Shown here one piece after another: positions 29,450-39,726 of a stretch of DNA of 64,000 bases. Position numbers and translations under genes: made by a program. Location of the stretch: assembly GCA_023091665.1 (NCBI GenBank), contig JALJCQ010000001.1:1240001-1304000 (forward strand), given 5' to 3'. Each line of letters begins with the position of its first letter. The stretch's first letter is position 1. This DNA is from Pythium myriotylum (Eukaryota > Oomycota > Peronosporomycetes > Pythiales > Pythiaceae). Below the pieces are notes generated by a model. That model was not told the DNA's origin, searched no databases, and saw only the letters and a list, made by a program, of their open reading frames with translations.

Positions 29450-29595
29450 ACGAAGCGGCCACGTTGGGCCACGGGTGCGAGAGCGAGAGCGAGAGCGAGT
29501 CGCGCGCCTGCGATGAGGCCACTTTGGGCCGCAGATGCGAGTACTTGGCGTCAAAGCCGACAGTTCAAGTCACTGGATCCGCAATGATCCCATGA
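29158..29595 (+). CDS. Cys/Ser/Glu-rich repeat membrane protein, short copy
   Basis: 145-aa relative of the 21982-23469 protein. Its first about 97 residues are identical: the same membrane helix, poly-Gln, alternating His stretch (HAHTHTHTYAHAHAHAHC) and CEEETTESPVGAEQ. It keeps one complete 44-residue unit (CECSDYVYSAYE, SESESES, CDEATLGRRC) and then jumps from EYLA straight to the C-terminal tail SKPTVQVTGSAMIP, so about 1.1 kb of repeats and C-terminal region are deleted in frame. Whether it is expressed cannot be judged; the promoter is identical to that of the long copy. It may be a working short form or a recent deletion derivative. Confidence 0.65.
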   Translation: MVKLGVAVPLVTSAVLVTAALVVLVSGKASVNNKQQQQQHAHTHTHTYAHAHAHAHCEEETTESPVGAEQARPAALVSVPQCIEYVACECSDYVYSAYEAATLGHGCESESESESRACDEATLGRRCEYLASKPTVQVTGSAMIP

Positions 29596-29689
29596 AACGT
29601 AGGAGTAGGCATGCATTTTTTAATTACGTATCTTCGCAAGCAATTCAGTTTCAATACATATATTTTTTCAACAGAAAAACTCTGGCTTA

Positions 29690-29790
29690 ACGTGTGCGTA
29701 TGTGTGTCTGTCTGTCTCTCTCTCTATGTCTCTCTCTTTCTATTTCCCCCTCCCTCTCTGCGTGCGTGTATGTGTGTGTGTACTTCTGTG
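29690..29790. repeat. Low-complexity GT/CT-rich microsatellite
   Basis: Alternating GTGTGCGT, GTCTGTCT and TCTCTCTC tracts between the end of the short repeat gene and the HECT relic. It replaces the roughly 400-bp spacer found on the left side, so slippage or end-joining may have occurred here. Confidence 0.7.
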
Positions 29791-29799
29791 TTTCAACTG

Positions 29800-30160
29800 C
29801 ACTTTGACACGACCATCGCTGCAGATCAATCCCTGCGACACAACGTTTTCAGCTCCTTAGAACATGACCCACCCACAAGCACGCCATAATATTCATATGC
29901 CTTGAATCCCTCCGGAACCACGTCGTACAGGACTGTGGGAAACCCAAGGAGTTGGTCCGAGACACTGTCGACGACATGGTACTTGAACAACGCATCCAGG
30001 TAAGTAGCCTTGTCGCACGAGGTGACGTCAATATCGCCATCGCCAGGGATGATCCGAGAACGGCGAGAACCATTCACGAATCACCTCACCAGCATCCAAA
30101 GCCGACTCCCCCGGGAATGACACGCTCCATCGTTGGCGGAGTTGGTAGGGCTTTATCCTG
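29800..30160 (-). pseudogene. HECT ligase pseudogene 2 with internal deletions
   Basis: Minus-strand relic of the HECT ligase gene made of three joined pieces: one encoding KPYQLRQRWSVSFPGE, one encoding DGDIDVTSCDKATYLDALFKY, and one spanning the exon 1 end, the complete 71-nt intron and the start of exon 2. Keeping the intron shows that it arose by DNA duplication and not from RNA. It lies where the mirror image of the intact HECT gene is expected, so it is the outer, decayed part of the inverted duplication. Stops and lost ends make it non-functional. Confidence 0.87.
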
Positions 30161-30364
30161 TGAAAGCCGACATCGAAACTTGTGGTGTGCATCACATAAT
30201 TTGTCTTGGAGGCAAGGGCGAGAGAATACTCAGGCATTCTCCTCACTGATTATATTGAAATACATAGCGACAGGCTGACCGTCTTTCTTGGTGCTCAAAA
30301 CGACACGACACACGGAGAGAAAGATAGGATGATTGGCGTCGGTGCCTTCCCTTTCGAGATCTCA

Positions 30365-30665
30365 TCAGCAGCCACACGGCGGACGCATGGCATACTGCAT
30401 AAAGTGGAGCAGCAGCATAAACGCCATCACCATGTTGAGATTCATGTCTGCTTATTCATCACGTGCGCGTGAGAATCCCTTTCCGATTGCCTGCGCGCCG
30501 ACTGCAAGTCTCACCTCCGAAGATGTTGTGCTCAGGCTGCTGCGCGACGACCTGCGCATCAGCCGCGGCGGCGGCGTCCTGCGACGCGTTTCCGTCGGCG
30601 CTTCGGTTGCGCGCGCCGCCGCCGGACACGGAGCACGAGGGCGCGTCGCTGTGGCTGTTGTCCAT
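30365..30665 (-). CDS. Short hypothetical protein, possibly a truncated gene 5' end
   Basis: Exons 30665-30515 and 30447-30365 (67-nt intron) give 77 aa: an Ala/Ser-rich N-terminus (ADAQVVAQQPEHNIFG), then one hydrophobic helix (NLNMVMAFMLLLHFMQYAMRP). Start context, splice signals and codon use look real, but the protein is short. A further 100 bp downstream the minus strand can be read as KKDGQPVAMYFNIISEEN, vaguely like CLPTM1-family sequence, just before the HECT relic. It may be the 5' end of a larger gene cut off by the duplication. This is a guess; no domain is firmly recognised. Confidence 0.4.
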
Positions 30666-30946
30666 GGCGACCGGAGCTTCTCACGAGCGCTGATGATCTG
30701 CAGCAGTGAAGAGACGAATGGCGTTTGAAGGAATGTCGGGACCCGAATAGAGGACGGTGGCGGCGGACTGTCCACTCATATTAGATGCTGATTGGTGGAA
30801 AATGTCCTCCTCTCGTCCTCTCCTTCTCGCGAGAGGACGACATGGATTCCCAAATTTTCGAATTGGTGCTGATGTTTTTCCTTATTCCAAACATATGCGA
30901 ACTTAGTGGTCGACTCTTAAGTACGAGCACCACGTTCCCAACCATC

Positions 30947-33727
30947 ATGGAGGAGACAAGCCCACCGCTCGCCGAGGACGGCGCCGCGGCGACGCCCTCT
31001 GTCGACGCGCCGCCGGCGTCCGCCGCGACCGCCATCCAGGCCTTCGCGGGCATCCCGCACGCCTCGATGCCCGCGGCGCCGGCGACCGAGGCGGCCAAGA
31101 AGACCGGACGCCCGGCGCATCCGCTCTGGGCCCACTTCCACCGTGGCGAGAAGCGCAACCGGTACCACTACCACGCGTTCTGCGTCTACTGCGTCGAGCG
31201 CTACGGCGCCGAGCATGTGCCGGCCACACGCGGCGTCTCCATCGACATGCTGCGCCACTTGGAGAAGTGTACCAACTGCCCGCGGCGCGTCGTCGAGGTG
31301 CTGAAAGAGGTCTGCGGCCAGCGCGACGCCGTGCGCTTCGACCGCTACGGCAAGAAGAAGCTGCAGCAACAGCATGCCCAACAGACCCAGGAAGGCGACC
31401 TCGCGGCTCAGCAGAAGCAGCAGTTCCAGCGCGCAATCGCAGCAGCCGAAGCCACCGCCGCCGCTGCCGTCGCAGCCACTGCGCTTGCGAGCGGCGCAAC
31501 ACCCAACCCGTTCGTTGGGCGCGGTGTTGGCCCAGCGACAGTCCCTGCAGGATCGGCGACTACAACGAATGGCACAGCCACGACTAGTCGATCAGTCGGG
31601 ACGATAACATCGACGACGAGCTTGCCTCCCGCGAAGCGCATGCGCGTCGACGAGCCGCCCCATGACCCAGTTGATGATAAGATTGCCATACTGAAGCTTG
31701 CCGTCGCAGCCGGCTTGACGGCCGAGGCCCTTCAAAACGAAGAATTTCAGCAGCTGCTGTGTCTGCTACGCCCGTCGCTTGCGTCTTCTTCGTCTGCGGC
31801 GGAGACTTTTGCTAGTCTGCTCGAGCCAAAAACCGTTCATGAGAACGCCGCACGCCTCGCAGCTGTGCAACTGGATCGCGTCAAAGAAGGAATGCTCAAC
31901 TCGACAATTAAGGGTGGGCTGACGCTGAGTCTTCACAGCTGGACAACTCTCGATCGGCAATATCTCGTTGCTTTCAACTTGGTGAACTCGAACGGCGACT
32001 CGGCCTGTGTTTGTGTTGTCGACATGGCTATTAGCCATATCGAGACGACAGGCGAACTGAAAACTGCTACTCCAGGCGCACCGCCGTACACATCGTACGA
32101 TTTGGCCGCGAAAATCGAGGAAGTGCTAACCAAGCTTCAGCATCAAAACATTTCGGTGATGGGAATCGTTGCAGACTCGACGCTTGCTTTGAATGCTGCT
32201 CGCCGTGTGTGCCTTACTATGAACAAGCGCCAGGATCTTCTTGTTGTGCCATGTTTCTCCCGGGTTTTAAGCGTTTTAGCTGGTGCGGTGCTCACCCATC
32301 CTCATTTCGTCAACGTTGTGGGTGAGATGATTGAAATTGCAGCCTACTTGCTAAATGCTAAGATTCTCGACGGGGTTCGCACACTAAGTGGGGATCCGCT
32401 TGCTTGCTTCATACTTCCCAATCGCGAAAACTGGTTCTCTTTCGTCGAATGTCATAGTCGCTTACTTCGGTATCGCGAAGCGATTGTGCAGATCTGTCAA
32501 GGAGATGATTTTGTTGCACCTCACATTTTCAAGACGCTCGTGCTTCGAGATAATCAAGCAATTTGGAAACGCATGGAAGAGTTGCGGGCGTTTTTGACAC
32601 CACTTCACGAGACCTACAGTGTGTTTTTCCAGCAGTTACGCACCGTACACGATGAAAGCAAAGGAGAAGCTGACGCTGCTTCAGTCGATGTCTTGGAGGA
32701 CGATCTTGCTGCAGCACATGGTCTCACTTTGGCGCATGTCATGTATCAGTTTGCTCGTATGACTCAGCAGTACCAAACGTTGCTGCTGAGTGCGCCTGAC
32801 CAGTTCATGGCGAGCAGTGCGGTAGCATCACAAGACGTGGCTCAGCTTGTCTTGATCCACGTGGATGCTATGTGGCGTAGGTATGAGTTGCCGTCGATGC
32901 TGCTGGCATTTGTGTTCAACTTCCACCTGGATACAACCCTCTTAGACATGTCGAAGCCGTGCTCAGCTTGGCCGTCGATCGCTCAATATTTCCAGTTATA
33001 CTACCAGCGCTGGTTTAGTGGGTCCGGGGAGAATTCGCTGAGGATCTCGAACGAGCGCATTACAGAGATTCTGGATACGATCAAGCTCAATCAGTTCCCG
33101 TTCGATCCTGACACTACGAGCGACTATGTTGACGTTTCATCGTTCTACTCGTTTGTGTCAGACTCGCACCCCGAAATTTGTGCTCTTTGCTGTCGCCTCT
33201 ACGCGATATCCTTGCTCACCGCCAACACGTCTCGAATCGTCAGAGGTATCGGGTACGTGCCAAATGCCGCCCAGACCACCCGGGACCCCGAGTCGGTAGA
33301 ACTTCTTCTCCATGTCGGTTTTGCATCAAGTATGCGACGCAACGTGTATCCAGCAGGAAACACGACCTCAGCTCTTGGAGGCATGGAGGCAATGATCGAT
33401 GGGTCCTCAGATGCTGTGCTATGGAGTGAGGACGTCTGGCAAGGATTTGCGGATGATTGGCGCTTGTTCGTTGACCAAGAGCTGCTGATGGATGAGTTCG
33501 ATGGTATCTCGAACGAGTGCACTGCGGATGATACGACAGGTGCACTGCTTTCAGTCAAGGTGCCGGTTCAGGAGCTGTTTGTGGACACTCTACCTGCAAT
33601 GACTGTCACACTTGAAGCACCCAGTAGCCCGTCTGTGTCCGCCACTGTGGCGAGCGCCTCGATAGGTGAGCCCTCAACGATAGCCACGACGAACACCACC
33701 CATGAAGTCTTGTCAGTGGGGATTTGA
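30947..33727 (+). CDS. BED-type zinc finger / hAT transposase-derived protein
   Basis: 926 aa, single exon; the ATG at 30947 (ACCATCATGG) is preferred over one at 30785. An Ala/Pro-rich N-terminus leads into a BED-like zinc finger (HPLWAHFHRGEKRNRYHYHA, CVYCVERYG, DMLRHLEKC), then an Ala/Gln-rich linker and a region with the layout of hAT transposases: SLHSWTTLDRQYLVAFN, NISVMGIVADSTLALNAARR, RVLSVLAGAVL and, near the end, alpha-helical segments like the hAT dimerisation area. There are no terminal inverted repeats visible close by, the frame is intact and GC-rich at the 5' end like its neighbours, so it looks like a domesticated gene and not an active element. Function unknown, perhaps DNA binding. 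Confidence 0.7.
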   Translation: MEETSPPLAEDGAAATPSVDAPPASAATAIQAFAGIPHASMPAAPATEAAKKTGRPAHPLWAHFHRGEKRNRYHYHAFCVYCVERYGAEHVPATRGVSIDMLRHLEKCTNCPRRVVEVLKEVCGQRDAVRFDRYGKKKLQQQHAQQTQEGDLAAQQKQQFQRAIAAAEATAAAAVAATALASGATPNPFVGRGVGPATVPAGSATTTNGTATTSRSVGTITSTTSLPPAKRMRVDEPPHDPVDDKIAILKLAVAAGLTAEALQNEEFQQLLCLLRPSLASSSSAAETFASLLEPKTVHENAARLAAVQLDRVKEGMLNSTIKGGLTLSLHSWTTLDRQYLVAFNLVNSNGDSACVCVVDMAISHIETTGELKTATPGAPPYTSYDLAAKIEEVLTKLQHQNISVMGIVADSTLALNAARRVCLTMNKRQDLLVVPCFSRVLSVLAGAVLTHPHFVNVVGEMIEIAAYLLNAKILDGVRTLSGDPLACFILPNRENWFSFVECHSRLLRYREAIVQICQGDDFVAPHIFKTLVLRDNQAIWKRMEELRAFLTPLHETYSVFFQQLRTVHDESKGEADAASVDVLEDDLAAAHGLTLAHVMYQFARMTQQYQTLLLSAPDQFMASSAVASQDVAQLVLIHVDAMWRRYELPSMLLAFVFNFHLDTTLLDMSKPCSAWPSIAQYFQLYYQRWFSGSGENSLRISNERITEILDTIKLNQFPFDPDTTSDYVDVSSFYSFVSDSHPEICALCCRLYAISLLTANTSRIVRGIGYVPNAAQTTRDPESVELLLHVGFASSMRRNVYPAGNTTSALGGMEAMIDGSSDAVLWSEDVWQGFADDWRLFVDQELLMDEFDGISNECTADDTTGALLSVKVPVQELFVDTLPAMTVTLEAPSSPSVSATVASASIGEPSTIATTNTTHEVLSVGI

Positions 33728-33799
33728 TAGCGTCGCTGAAGCTTCGTGTATTCTTTTGGTCAATTCGTTTCTGTGTTATCTAACGGTCTGTTGGTACGG

Positions 33800-36200
33800 T
33801 TACTTCGGGGCAACTCGATGTGCGATCGACGCCATCCTGGCTTCCCGACTCGCTCTCGCAGCACGCTCTCTCAACTCACTCATGCGGGAGAGGATCTTGC
33901 GGCGGTTGACCTCGCTCACCGTCATCTCGAGTTGCACTTGGCAGTAGTTATATGCGGATTCGAAGTCCTCGGCAGCCTTGAGCGCGAGCACCAGATTGTT
34001 AAGGATCGTGCGCTCGCGTTTTACATCTTGGATTGATCGAGTAATCTCCAAACACTGCTGGTAGCACTTGACAGCCTGCTGTGGGTTCTCCTTATCCAAG
34101 TAGATCGTACCGAGATTGCCCAACGCACGCGCCTCAACGACCTGATCGTTTGTCTGCTGTGCAGTCTCACGGGCACGAATGAAGCGGAGCAGCGCATCGT
34201 CGAGTTGCTTCTGCTTGTAGAACTCCATGCCCATGTTGAGTTCGTCGAGTGCGGACATTTTCGACTCAACTTTCTCTTCGTCCCCCGAAGAGAGATCGAG
34301 ATTAGCTGGGGCGGAGTGTGGGATGCTGATCAATCGTGGTGAAGGTGGAGCGGCTTCCATAACCGCGTCAAAACTACCATAAGTGTCTGACGGATCGGTC
34401 TTCGGTGGGGTTATGGTGATCTTCGCCTGTGGGGGATCTTGCACGGATGTTCCAGGTGCTTTCTGAGCTACCAATTGTGGCGAAAACGAGAATGCTCCAT
34501 ACGTGTCTGACACAGCAGGCCTGGACGGTATGATTGGAACCATGGCCGGGGGAGGTTGTCCTAGAGGGGAATGGGATTCATTGAGGGAGATGGCTGCCAA
34601 CGCCGCAAAGCTTCCGTAGTCATCTCCTTTGTCGCCCCGTGGGGCTGAGACTGAATTGGCAGCGTCTGTGGTGGGTTCGAGTGGCTTTGGTGCCACAGAA
34701 GAACTGTTCAACTCGAAAGAATCGAAAGACCCGTACCCGTCATTTGTAGAGCCGCTCACTTTTCGAGCAGTATTCTGTGCGACTGGGAGAAATGATTCGA
34801 AGTTTGCGTACTCGTCATTCTTGCTCGCCTCCGCCCGTCTTGGTGGGATCACCCTGCTGAAGCTCGTGACACCAGACGTAAAGGAGGAGAAGTCTCCGTA
34901 ATCGGAGCCGATGGGTGGGGAGATGATTGGTATCTCCTTGCGCAAAACACGAGCTGGGGAGACTGGTGGTGTCCGTTCGAAAGACACCACGGCAGCAGAG
35001 GAGAATGAGCCATAACCGCCATTGGACTTGTTGGATACTGCTCCGTTCACGGCATTAGACGTCGATTTGAGCTGAAGCGGCGGCGACAGCAGCGAACTCA
35101 TTGCGAAACCTGAATAATTATCGTCGTCTCGTAGATGTTCTTCTTGGTTGTTGCCGTACTTTCGAAAAAAACCAGACCCTTCTTGCGGAGATTTCGAAAA
35201 GAGATAGGAGGACGGTGGCGCGAGCTGGGAGCGCATTGACGGCGATGATGGTGCGGAGGTTGACGAAGGGTCAAGCGAATCGGTGGAGAACGTTGTGTAC
35301 GAGTTGCTCACGAGATCTTGGTGAGCGCGTACGGCTGCAAGTTCCTGGTTACAGCGTCGGGATAAGAGGGACGGTATCTGTTGAGGTAGAGAGTAAAAAT
35401 CTAGTTTATGAGACGCATCGGACGCCTCAACACTTACCCCGTATTTTAAGCGCGCAGCACTTCTCTGAATGAAAACACGGATCGAAGGGTAGGCTTTGGT
35501 TTTCGAGTCAGTTAGAGCAAATCCAGCCTGACCATAAATTCCTTAGCAACTGTCCGCGCACGAATTTGCGAGTATTTCTCTGGACTTACCTGGCCCACAT
35601 TTTCCATGAGCACATTGCGGGTCTCGCGTCGCCCTGCATGAGGCCCGGAAGTATGGATTTTCAGGTACGACAGACAAAATCTGGTAGGCTGCGAATCGCT
35701 GAACCGCACGATAAACGCCCCATCCTCAAGGGGCGACGTCGGATTCGGAGACAAGATCAACCTTTCTGACTCTGCGCGAGTAATTGCACCGTGGAACCAT
35801 GTCACGAGCTCACGATGCACCGTGAATGACTCGACCAAGCGCTGCAACGAGACCTCCAGTGGCCCAAATCGAGCGAGGAAGTAGATGAACTGCATTCGAC
35901 ACCGCGTCCTCCATGAGCAAACTCACTCATCGACAGAAACTCGTACGTACTAGACCGTACCTCCGTGAGCGAGATCGTGTCGTGCTGCCAGGCCGAGTCG
36001 GCAACGCAATACTTGGCGACGACGCGCAGCTCGTCGAGCGAGATGGCTTCGCTCGTGGGGAGATCGAGGCGACTCGCCTTGAGCAGCGCGGGCAGGAACT
36101 GCATGGAGAAGCTGACGCGGTCGTCGCGCACATCGGCGAAGCGTGCGTTCCACCAGTCGACGCCCGCGGCGTGGACGTCGGGCGCGACCGTCACGCCCAT
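33800..36200 (-). CDS. SH2-domain protein with eight YxxF motifs and TPR repeats
   Basis: 735 aa from four exons: 36200-35961, 35889-35590, 35527-35438 and 35377-33800. An N-terminal helical part (DWWNARFADVR, FIYFLARFGPLEVSLQRL) is followed by an SH2 domain: WFHGAITRAESERLI, the phosphotyrosine-binding Arg in GAFIVRFSDSQ, then SIRVFIQRSAARLKYGIP across exon junctions. The middle is disordered and holds eight motifs in acidic context: YSGF, YGSF, YGDF, YANF, YGSF, YGSF, YGAF and YGSF. The C-terminus has about three TPR repeats (ALGNLGTIYLDKENPQQAV) and a basic helix. Such a layout could serve as a phosphotyrosine-dependent scaffold; the motifs also resemble adaptor-ear binding motifs of endocytic proteins. 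Function unknown. Converges with the hAT-derived gene (72 bp apart). Confidence 0.82.
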
Positions 36201-36372
36201 GGCCGTCTGTCTTCCTGTCTTCCCGGTATCGGAGCTCCTCAAGTCCTCTACCGCGCATTTTCAACCAATCCACACCTAAACCTGTGAAAGATGGTGAACT
36301 CATCATATCGCGTTGAACAGGAGAGAAGAGAGATGGATACACATTACCTCCACGGAGTGACGACATGAAACC

Positions 36373-39300
36373 TCATCTCACCACTCTCGTCGATCGCGGC
36401 GACACGGCCTCTTTGTGGATGCCGAGCCGCGCAGGAAGTCCCGAGAGCTCCATGTCCGCACTTGGGCTAGTCGCATCCTCCGGACGTCGCGAGATTCCTT
36501 GCAGATAGCCGATCTTCGCCGTTGAGCTGCGTGAGCCGGGCAATCGGTTCTGCTGAAAGGCTTCAACCGAGAGCCGACCAGAGCCAACAACTGAGCCTGC
36601 AAAGGCATGCGGACTCGAGCTAGTTGCATGAATGGCCGTCGATCGAGGCGACGGGCTCGTCGGCAGGAGTGTGTGAGCCTGCATGCCCACCGCTGAGATG
36701 GCTAGGGCCTCTGGAAGTGCTTGTGAAGTTCGTGGCTGGTGCAGCCGGCTGCCTCGAGAGGCTGTACGGGGCGAGTTCACGTGAGTCGTCGACACTTCCT
36801 TGTAAGCTCTCGCCTGAAGAAATCCTTCGAGGCCTCCTGGCTCTTCGAGGAACGTCGCCCGAGACGATGGTGAAGAGGTGGCAGGTCTCGACAGAATACT
36901 CATCCGCGGACTCATGGGCCCTCCCACGACGAGGGACTGTGGATCGATTGCCAAGCGATGCCCATCCAGAGGGAAAACGGATAAGGGTGAGGTGTTGGCA
37001 TTGCCTGCTGTATCCAATTTCCTATTGGGACCAGTCGACTGCAGCTGAACGGAGAACTGGCTCCCTTGTTGAGATGCGCGCGATTGGGACCTCGCAGATT
37101 TCACCCTCATGGATGTACTACCACGCTTCCCGTCGCCAGCAGATGGAGAGCGAGATGAATCACCGCTCACCAGAAGTAAGCTGTCGCGCAGCTCATTTTC
37201 CTTTGCACTCTGTCGAGGGAACTGAGGAGACCGAGGCGCCACGAAAGTTGACCTGCTTATCGGGATAATAACTCCTTCAAGTGGCGCAACGTCAGTGGCC
37301 GCGTTGCCTGAGCTCGCTGCACGATTTTCGCCGCGGTACGCTGAGTGGCTTTCTTGTCCAGGCTGTAGACCTTGACCTAGCACTGCTTGGTCCACATATG
37401 AGCTTCCTGACTGACGCGAGATTGGACCTCCTCCCATTGCAGACGGTTTGCGCACGTAAATGGGTCTCGACACCATGTTCAGATATTCCCCACTTGCTCC
37501 CAGTGACACGATACTGATCGGGCCAGTCTCGCTGTCCGTGTAACTGGAGTATTGGAAGGTCCCGGCTGGTGAATAAATGTGGCGCGATCCGGCGTGGTTG
37601 TTACCTGGACGAGCCCCGATGACAGGCCCTTGTCGCTGGCCTTGAAGATCCAAGCCGAAATGAGACAACTGCGTGACAGTATTACCGGCGCCGTTAGCAT
37701 CCTCCGTAATGAGAGCTCGAGAAGTACCATCAGCTGCCATGGTGCTCGCATACTTGACGCTATGATGAAACGATGTCGACTCGGCTGGTGACACCAGTGA
37801 GGATAGCCTCGCGGATGCAGCATCCTGAGCGCGAGCTACTGATGAGCGACTAGTCACTGGGTATCCTCCTGAGGCATAAGAAACTGAGATTCCACCCACC
37901 AATAGCCGCCTCATAGCACTGTACCGATGCGAGAACTCTTTCTCTCGAGTGAAGCCTTTGACGGAGACGAAGGCGTTTGGCTCACTTTGCGTCTACCGAT
38001 TTGAGGCGGTGGATCGATCTTCACGTTCGAAGCGTTATTCGCTAAATCTCGCACCACATTAACTACCGGAGACTCGGCGCCTGCGTTTCGATCGTGCAAA
38101 GGCTCAGAACTCGTGCTCTCCTCATTTTTCCAGTCATTTGCGTCCTCTTCTTCACTGAGAACGGCATCATCGCACGCGATGCGATCTCGATACATTTGTG
38201 CTGAGTCGCCATTCACTTCTCGAGCCAGGTCGCGTTCAATCTCCTCCATGCTAGCATCCTTAGATGCCTGGAGAATATCAACAGGATTGATATCTGCGCG
38301 TAACCACGATCTTATATGTTTGAGCGCCATCAAAGGTTATTACGTACTGACGAACCTTCCAGGTCTTTAAGTAGATGTCGTCCATTCCAGTCAAACGTCA
38401 AACTATGCATGATGCAATAGAGGAGAGAGATATACTGTCTCCATGCATTCACACTCGTGAGCATCAATTGGCGATATGTGCAGAAATGTGATGCCTTACG
38501 TCTTCGGCCTCGATGGTATCTGTCCACAAGTCTGAGCTGCCACAGTTAGAAGCCATTCCCACATCGTCCCAATTGCACCGACTTCGACGCACCCACGAGC
38601 TCAAACATGGAGAAGTGGAAAAAGCGGTAGTCGAGGCGGTCACTGCCGTCCGTATCGCGTGTCCAGTCGTCTTTGATGAGTGACTTTGATTGTGCGAGAT
38701 CGAACTCCGGCAGAATCAGACGATGCAGACGCAGCATGTAAGCCTCGTACTCGCCAAAAGTGAGGTAATCTTCTTTCTCATGGACAGCTGCGAGCCAAAG
38801 ACGCTGTGTCAGCGCTACCATGTGAGGGTGCTCCTGCAGTTTGAGTCGCTTCCTGAGGTTCTCCTGCCCGAATCAGCCCATAGTGAGTCATTGTTCCGAC
38901 GGAATGCCTCTGCTCTTTACCACACCTCGGTGTAATGTTCAAGGTTGCCTTGCAGTCTGTATGTGACATCGTCTTCTTCGTGCTCTGTAACAACATGTCT
39001 GCAGATCACAAACGATGCTATTGTTCATGAGACGGTTCCCTTTCCCGTTCGAATGTCATCGCACCCTTTCTCGACGAGGTCTTTAACTTGACTTTGCACC
39101 CTTGCCAGTGCCTGCTTATCATCTGTGAGCTTCATAACAGCCTCTGTGACTTTGGGCGCTGCCTTGGTGCTGTCACTCGATTCGTCCCCTTCAACTTGCA
39201 CCTCCAGCCCTGTTGAGGCGTCCGTCATCGATCCCGTACGCGACACAAAGGTTGGCAACCGGCGGAAGCTGATCAGCGCTTTGATCGTGCCTTTGAAGGT

Positions 39301-39507
39301 GCGCAGCTTCCGGTAGTAGGCCTTGAGCGATAGCAGCGAGTTGTTGGAGAGCGAGAGCGACTCGCGCCGCCGGTGGCTTTGGCGGAGCTGCGTACTCGAG
39401 TTCCATTTTCGCGGCGAGGAGAACGTTTCCTTCCGCTCGAGTGAGCGCTGCGGCCCCTCTAGTGACTCTCCTGCGCTGACGCGGAGCTTATTGCTCACGA
39501 TCTCCAT
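36373..39507 (-). CDS. Conserved hypothetical multi-exon protein
   Basis: Seven exons joined by canonical GT-AG introns: 39507-39065, 38998-38926, 38863-38593, 38531-38500, 38434-38356, 38293-37925 and 37868-36373; 920 aa. Basic N-terminus (SLKAYYRKLRTFKGTIKAL), an acidic helix (VVTEHEEDDVTYRLQ), then a compact domain with LTFGEYEAYMLRLHRLILPEF, SDRLDYRFFHFSMFELVDLW and DYISLLYCIMHSLTF. That pattern resembles EF-hand-like helical domains common in oomycete flagellar or IQ-motif proteins. The last 500 residues are Ser-rich, low-complexity and probably disordered. The start could be further upstream, as the frame is open to about 39774. It is divergent from the TTLL gene across 219 bp, which hints at a microtubule role; no firm assignment. 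Confidence 0.72.
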
Positions 39508-39726
39508 CGCGAACCAGTACAGATACACTCGTGGGTTCTTGCTAGCCGTCGCAATTAGACTGGGACGTTGAAGTTGTCTCGTCGTTTTGAACCAATAAAA
39601 GCATGATAATATGCATTTACGAGTATTCTCGACCAACACGGTAGTGCACATGACAAACATAATTCTCCAGCCCTCGAATAGCCTCCTAGACAACAGTCTG
39701 GAGTCACACGCTCCCCGAGTTTCTCT

